DNA of 10,179 nucleotides from CAZYVA01 sp964650695 (GTDB lineage Bacteria; Bacillota; Clostridia; Lachnospirales; Lachnospiraceae), in assembly GCA_964650695.1 (NCBI GenBank), contig CAZYVA010000066.1, forward strand, positions 1 through 10,179. The letters run 5' to 3'. The notes below the pieces were generated by a model that saw nothing but the letters and a program-made list of their open reading frames with translations, searched no databases and was not told the origin of the DNA. Position numbers and translations under genes: made by a program. This document shows positions 7,002 to 10,179 of the stretch, in pieces; the stretch's first letter is position 1; every line of letters starts with the position of its first letter.

Positions 7002-8324
7002 TTATTTTTCCTTCCGGTCCCGGATAAAAAACTTCACCGAAGTCCCCTGGAACCCGAAAGCCTCACGGATCTTGTTTTCCAGATACCGCGTGTAGGAAAA
7101 ATGCATCAGTTCCTTGTCATTCACAAAGACCACAAATGTCGGCGGCTTCACCGCCACCTGCGTCATGTAGTATATCTTCAGGCGCTTCCCCTTGTCAGAC
7201 GGCGGCTGCTGCATGGCCACCGCTTCTGTCAGGATCTCGTTGAGTACGCCCGTTGCCACACGCATTGTCTGGTTCGCGATCACTACGTCGATCCGTCCAT
7301 AAAGCTTTTCCAGCCTCTGCCCTGTCAACGCTGATATATACATGATCTCCGCATAAGGCAGAAAAGAAAGGATGCGCCGGATCTCCTTCTCATATTCCCG
7401 CATGGTCCTGTCGTTTTTCTCGATAGCATCCCATTTATTCACCACAATGATGATGCCTTTCCCACGCTCATGGGCGATCCCTGCGATCTTGGCGTCCTGT
7501 TCCGTCACGCCGTCTACAGCGTCAATGACGACCAGCACGACGTCCGCGCGCTCTACCGCCGTGACGGCGCGGATGACGCTGAACCGCTCCAGCTCCTCTT
7601 TGATCTTGCTTTTCCGCCGCAGCCCCGCCGTGTCGATAAAAACATACTCCTTCCCGCCGTGGACGATTGCCGTGTCCACCGCGTCCCGCGTCGTGCCGGC
7701 GATCTCCGACACCAGCACTCTCTGCTCCCCCAGAAGCTTATTGATGATAGATGATTTCCCTACGTTTGGTTTTCCTACGATCGCAATCCGCGGCCGGCCA
7801 TCCTCCGCTTCGCTTTCTGTTTTTTCCGGAAAATAAGAAACCACCACATCCAGCAAGTCCCCAAGACCCAGCCGGGAGGCCGCTGAAATGGGGATCGGGT
7901 CGCCAATCCCCAGATTATAAAATTCATAAACGTCCGGCATGAATTTCTCAAAGCTGTCCGTCTTATTGACCGTCAATACGACTGGCTTTTTTGAACGCCG
8001 GAGGAGATCCGCCACCTTGGAATCCGCGTCGGTCAAGCCCTGGCGCACGTCCGTCATGAAAAGGATCACATCCGCCGTATCCATCGCGATCTGCGCCTGC
8101 TCCCGCATCTGCGACAGGATGACGTCCTTGCTGTCCGGCTCAATGCCACCCGTATCGATCATCGTAAATGCCCGGTCCAGCCATGACACATCCGCATAGA
8201 TCCGGTCCCTGGTCACGCCCGGCGTATCCTGCACAATTGAAATCCTTTCACCCGCCAGCGCGTTAAAAAGCGTGGACTTCCCCACATTGGGGCGTCCCAC
8301 CACTGCCACTACTGGTTTGCCCAT
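7002..8324 (-). CDS. der: Ribosome biogenesis GTPase Der (EngA)
   Basis: A 440-residue tandem GTPase needed for maturation of the 50S ribosomal subunit; normal length. The first G domain has P-loop GRPNVGKST (10-18), DTPGVTRD (33-40), DTGG (57-60) and NKTD (120-123). The second has GKPNVGKSS (184-192), DTAGLRR (231-237) and NKWD (296-299). An acidic linker (about 168-177) joins them, and a KH-like domain fills the last 85 or so residues with KIYYMTQVAVKPPTFVVFVN. All nucleotide-binding motifs are intact. The start is fixed by the canonical MGKPVVAVVGRPNVG opening and an AGGAG seven bases upstream. That start and its ribosome site lie inside the end of the DUF512 gene, overlapping it by 62 nt in another frame, so translational coupling is expected. 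Confidence 0.98.
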   Translation of the reverse strand: MGKPVVAVVGRPNVGKSTLFNALAGERISIVQDTPGVTRDRIYADVSWLDRAFTMIDTGGIEPDSKDVILSQMREQAQIAMDTADVILFMTDVRQGLTDADSKVADLLRRSKKPVVLTVNKTDSFEKFMPDVYEFYNLGIGDPIPISAASRLGLGDLLDVVVSYFPEKTESEAEDGRPRIAIVGKPNVGKSSIINKLLGEQRVLVSEIAGTTRDAVDTAIVHGGKEYVFIDTAGLRRKSKIKEELERFSVIRAVTAVERADVVLVVIDAVDGVTEQDAKIAGIAHERGKGIIIVVNKWDAIEKNDRTMREYEKEIRRILSFLPYAEIMYISALTGQRLEKLYGRIDVVIANQTMRVATGVLNEILTEAVAMQQPPSDKGKRLKIYYMTQVAVKPPTFVVFVNDKELMHFSYTRYLENKIREAFGFQGTSVKFFIRDRKEK

Positions 8325-9648
8325 TCCCTATCTCCTGTTCTTCTGCCAAAACGGCTTTTAATAAATCCTGTCCGCTTGATTTTACAATATTCACGGGAAC
8401 TTGTAAAGCCTCCTCCAGCATAGGAACCGTATAATCGTCTAAAAAAACAGCTTCCCCGCTGCGGAGCATATTGCATGGGAGCAGAAGCCTCTCCCCCAAT
8501 GCCCGCCCTCTAAGCTGCGCCGCCAGGTCCTGCCCGGTGATCAGGCCGGATACGGTGATGCGTTCCCCGAAAAAGTCATTACGGATTTCATAGAGATGTA
8601 TGGTTGTCTGTGGATATTTCTCCGAAAGCCTCCCCATCAGCCGTAAAAGGTACGGATACATCAGCTTCCCGGTCGCTATGGATACTTCCCGGCATTTACT
8701 GTCCCCCGGCGCTTTTTGGAGCCCCTCCTCAAATTCATCCAGCAGAAGGCGGAGCATTCCCACGCCGTTTTCCAACTGCAGGTAGCCATCGTAACGGCCC
8801 TCTTCCGGAACTTCCTCCCCCGCCAGGACATACCATTCATCCCCGGCATGGATAAAATGCGTCCCGCGCTCTTCCCAAAGCCGCCTCTGCCATCTGTGTA
8901 CCGTGCCTAAAACTTTCTTTGCATCCGTTTTTTCGAACGGCAAGAGATCTTCCAGCCCTTCCCGGTATTTGGTCAACCCCACCGGGACGACCGACACACT
9001 TTCCAAATAGGGAAGGTATCCCGACAGATCACGGATGCTCCGCTCCAGCTCCTCCCCGTCATTGATCCCCTTGCAAAGGACGATCTGCCCGTTCATCCGG
9101 ACACCGCCCTCATAAAGGATATCCACCTTTTTCAAAGCCTCCCCTGCAAAACGGTTGCGCAGCATCCGGCACCGCAAGGCCGGGTTGGTCGTATGGAACG
9201 AAATATTGATCGGCTCCAGATGATAACGCACGATCCGTTCGATGTCATGGGCGCTCATGTTTGTCAATGTGACATAATTCCCCTGCAGAAAGGAAAGCCG
9301 GGAATCATCGTCCTTAAAATACAGCGTATCGCGCATCCCTTTCGGCATCTGGTCGATGAAGCAAAAGATACATTTATTCCGGCAGGTACGGTATTCATCC
9401 ATCAAACCCTGCCCAAATCCCAGTCCCAGATCTTCCTCGTACTCCTTCTCGATCTCCAGCTCCCACTCTTCGCCGTCCGGTTTTTGGATCAACAGGGTCA
9501 GATACGCATCATTGACATAATACTGGTAATCGAAAACATCCTCTATTTCCTTCCCGTTGATGGAAATCAGGCAGTCGCCCGGTTCGATTTCCAGTTCCTC
9601 GGCAATGCTGCCGGGACAGACTTCTTTAATGAGATGCTTATAAGCCAT
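8263..9648 (-). CDS. DUF512 family protein: PDZ domain plus radical-SAM-type iron-sulfur motif
   Basis: A 461-residue protein of the DUF512/TIGR03279-like group, commonly annotated as a PDZ-containing putative radical SAM enzyme; its reaction is not known. Residues about 5-65 form a PDZ-like domain (CPGSIAEELEIEPGDCLISINGKEI). C89-X3-C93-X2-C96 (CRNKCIFC) fits the radical SAM [4Fe-4S] motif and is followed by FIDQMPKGMRDTLYFKDDD and GNYVTLTNM, typical of this family. The DUF512 region fills the C-terminal half. The final 25 or so residues are low-complexity Gly/Ser/Thr-rich and lie partly over der. The start at 9648 has GGGA nine bases upstream; a longer in-frame start at 9714 falls within a leader hairpin and would add residues before the PDZ. 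It is the first gene of the run, behind a strong promoter and a structured leader. Confidence 0.93.
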   Translation of the reverse strand: MAYKHLIKEVCPGSIAEELEIEPGDCLISINGKEIEDVFDYQYYVNDAYLTLLIQKPDGEEWELEIEKEYEEDLGLGFGQGLMDEYRTCRNKCIFCFIDQMPKGMRDTLYFKDDDSRLSFLQGNYVTLTNMSAHDIERIVRYHLEPINISFHTTNPALRCRMLRNRFAGEALKKVDILYEGGVRMNGQIVLCKGINDGEELERSIRDLSGYLPYLESVSVVPVGLTKYREGLEDLLPFEKTDAKKVLGTVHRWQRRLWEERGTHFIHAGDEWYVLAGEEVPEEGRYDGYLQLENGVGMLRLLLDEFEEGLQKAPGDSKCREVSIATGKLMYPYLLRLMGRLSEKYPQTTIHLYEIRNDFFGERITVSGLITGQDLAAQLRGRALGERLLLPCNMLRSGEAVFLDDYTVPMLEEALQVPVNIVKSSGQDLLKAVLAEEQEIGNGQTSSGSGGTPQCGEVHAF

Positions 9649-9798
9649 GTAAAAAGATCCCTTCCCCGTTGTACAGGAAACGGCCTTAGCCGTTTCCCTC
9701 CGCGCCACCTGCACGCCGCTGAAAGCGGCATATTTTGAAGCAAACGATACCTATCGCCCGGACCGCTGCTATGAGCGGCCTCCTGCACCATAAACAGC
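9649..9798 (-). promoter_or_regulatory. Structured 5' leader of the DUF512-der-plsY-gpsA run
   Basis: About 150 nt lie between the predicted transcription start (near 9798) and the DUF512 ATG. Three hairpins are visible. The first (9761-9780) has 7 bp with a 6-nt loop. The second (9715-9729) is a perfect 6-bp stem, GCCGCT/AGCGGC. The third (9676-9697) is a perfect 9-bp stem, GGAAACGGC/GCCGTTTCC, with loop UAAG. The first two share nearly the same arm sequences and could swap partners. The third is 11 nt or more from the ribosome site (9658-9665) and its 3' arm can also pair weakly with GGGAA there. No hairpin is followed by a U-run, so transcription termination is not indicated. I do not recognise a known riboswitch or T-box class. 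Confidence 0.5.
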
Positions 9799-9804
9799 AA
9801 CTGA

Positions 9805-9833
9805 AATGTAGCAAAATATACGCCTGTTGTCAA
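9805..9833 (-). promoter_or_regulatory. SigA-type promoter for the minus-strand gene run
   Basis: On the minus strand, a perfect -35 TTGACA (9828-9833) and a -10 TACATT (9805-9810) are separated by 17 bp. TG one base before the -10 makes it an extended -10. A run of eight T (A8 on the plus strand at 9837-9844) just upstream of the -35 resembles an UP element. The start would be near 9798. Confidence 0.85.
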
Positions 9834-9929
9834 TACAAAAAAAATACATTACAAACATTTCAGAAAGGTCCGGACACCCATGCTATGCACGCCCGCACGC
9901 CGTAGTCTTGGAAAAAACCATAATTGCTC

Positions 9930-9958
9930 TTGACAAACGGATCTGTCTGCTGTATTGT
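9930..9958 (+). promoter_or_regulatory. SigA-type promoter for the TetR-family gene
   Basis: A perfect -35 TTGACA (9930-9935), a 17-bp spacer and a -10 TATTGT (9953-9958, 4 of 6 consensus bases). Transcription would start near 9965, about 30 nt before the TetR ATG. The two divergent -35 boxes are about 96 bp apart. Confidence 0.75.
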
Positions 9959-9968
9959 AACATTGTTA
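9958..9968. promoter_or_regulatory. Candidate operator palindrome at the TetR-gene start site
   Basis: TAACA-T-TGTTA is a perfect 5-bp inverted repeat around one central base. It begins at the last base of the -10 box and covers the expected start site, a common place for autoregulatory TetR operators. It is short and AT-rich, so chance cannot be excluded. Confidence 0.4.
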
Positions 9969-9993
9969 TATATCACTGCTATGCGAGGCTGTT

Positions 9994-10179
9994 ATGGAAC
10001 CTAAAACACCGGATACATTAGAAAGAATACAGCAGGCCGCCCTGGATGAGTTTTCCGAAAAGGGCTTCCTTGGGGCTTCCCTTCGGCAGATCGTGAAACA
10101 CGCCGGGGTGACCACGGGAGCCTTTTACGGCTATTTTTCCAGCAAAGAGGCTCTGTTCGCCTCCATTGTAGAGCCGCAT
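9994..10179 (+). CDS. TetR/AcrR-family transcriptional regulator (N-terminal part, runs off right edge)
   Basis: Sixty-two residues are visible, covering the whole DNA-binding domain. The pattern RIQQAALDEFSEKGFLGASL (11-30), then RQIVKHAGVTTGAFYGYFSS (31-50) and KEALF, is the classic TetR helix-turn-helix: helix 1, the scaffold, the recognition helix region VTTGAFYGYF, and the KEALF start of helix 4. The ligand-binding domain lies outside the window, so effector and targets are unknown; members often repress transporters or lipid-metabolism genes and themselves. The start at 9994 has GAGG five bases upstream and a promoter with a candidate operator just before it. It is divergent from the DUF512 operon, so regulation of that operon by this protein is possible but not shown; its targets may instead lie downstream to the right. 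Confidence 0.92.
   Translation, partial: MEPKTPDTLERIQQAALDEFSEKGFLGASLRQIVKHAGVTTGAFYGYFSSKEALFASIVEPH

Noticed and set aside
9676..9697. Perfect 9-bp hairpin considered as an intrinsic terminator
   Set aside because: No U-run follows it on either strand; it lies within a leader between a strong promoter and its gene.
9567..9833. An 88-codon minus-strand frame across the leader, possible leader peptide
   Set aside because: Its first ATG lies within the -35 region, upstream of the predicted transcript. The next in-frame ATG in the leader has no ribosome site, and the frame runs on over the start of the DUF512 gene.
1..10179. CRISPR array, tRNA or rRNA genes, insertion sequences or prophage genes
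   Set aside because: No regularly spaced direct repeats, cloverleaf patterns, transposase motifs or terminal inverted repeats were noticed on either strand by eye.

Overview
The window looks like a chromosomal housekeeping region of a Gram-positive anaerobe of the class Clostridia, most likely a Lachnospiraceae-type gut bacterium. This is inferred from three things: the gene order DUF512 radical-SAM protein - der - plsY - gpsA, which is typical of Firmicutes/Clostridia; strong AGGAGG-type ribosome binding sites; and a G+C content near 50%. The species cannot be named from the sequence alone.

Layout: eight genes lie head-to-tail on the minus strand, so they read from right to left. They are a PDZ/radical-SAM DUF512 protein (9648-8263), the ribosome-assembly GTPase Der (8324-7002), the acyl-phosphate acyltransferase PlsY (6949-6305), glycerol-3-phosphate dehydrogenase GpsA (6249-5236), glutamyl-tRNA synthetase GltX (5178-3721), a UvrD/PcrA-like helicase (3730-1859), a ribose-type sugar-binding lipoprotein (1766-759), and the N-terminal part of a GH13 glycogen-debranching/pullulanase-type enzyme (725 to beyond the left edge). 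At the far right a TetR-family regulator starts on the plus strand (9994 to beyond the right edge).

Regulation: the 345-bp divergent region (9649-9993) holds two good sigma-70/SigA-type promoters pointing away from each other. The minus-strand promoter (TTGACA, 17 bp, TACATT with an extended TG) would make a leader of about 150 nt. That leader contains three hairpins, two of which have interchangeable arms, before the DUF512 start. The TetR promoter has a short palindrome just after its -10 box, a candidate autoregulatory operator. Gaps between minus-strand genes are all below 100 nt, with two overlaps (DUF512/der 62 nt, gltX/helicase 10 nt), and I see no intrinsic terminator, so one long transcription unit is possible.

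Function: GpsA makes glycerol-3-phosphate and PlsY acylates it, so together they supply lysophosphatidic acid for membrane phospholipids. Der serves 50S ribosome maturation, and GltX supplies Glu-tRNA. The two left-most genes concern carbohydrate uptake or sensing and alpha-glucan breakdown. No CRISPR array, tRNA, rRNA, insertion sequence or phage gene was seen. I found no convincing new multi-gene system; the most interesting loose ends are the structured leader, the Ala/Gly-rich insertion in the GH13 barrel, and the out-of-frame overlap between the DUF512 gene and der.
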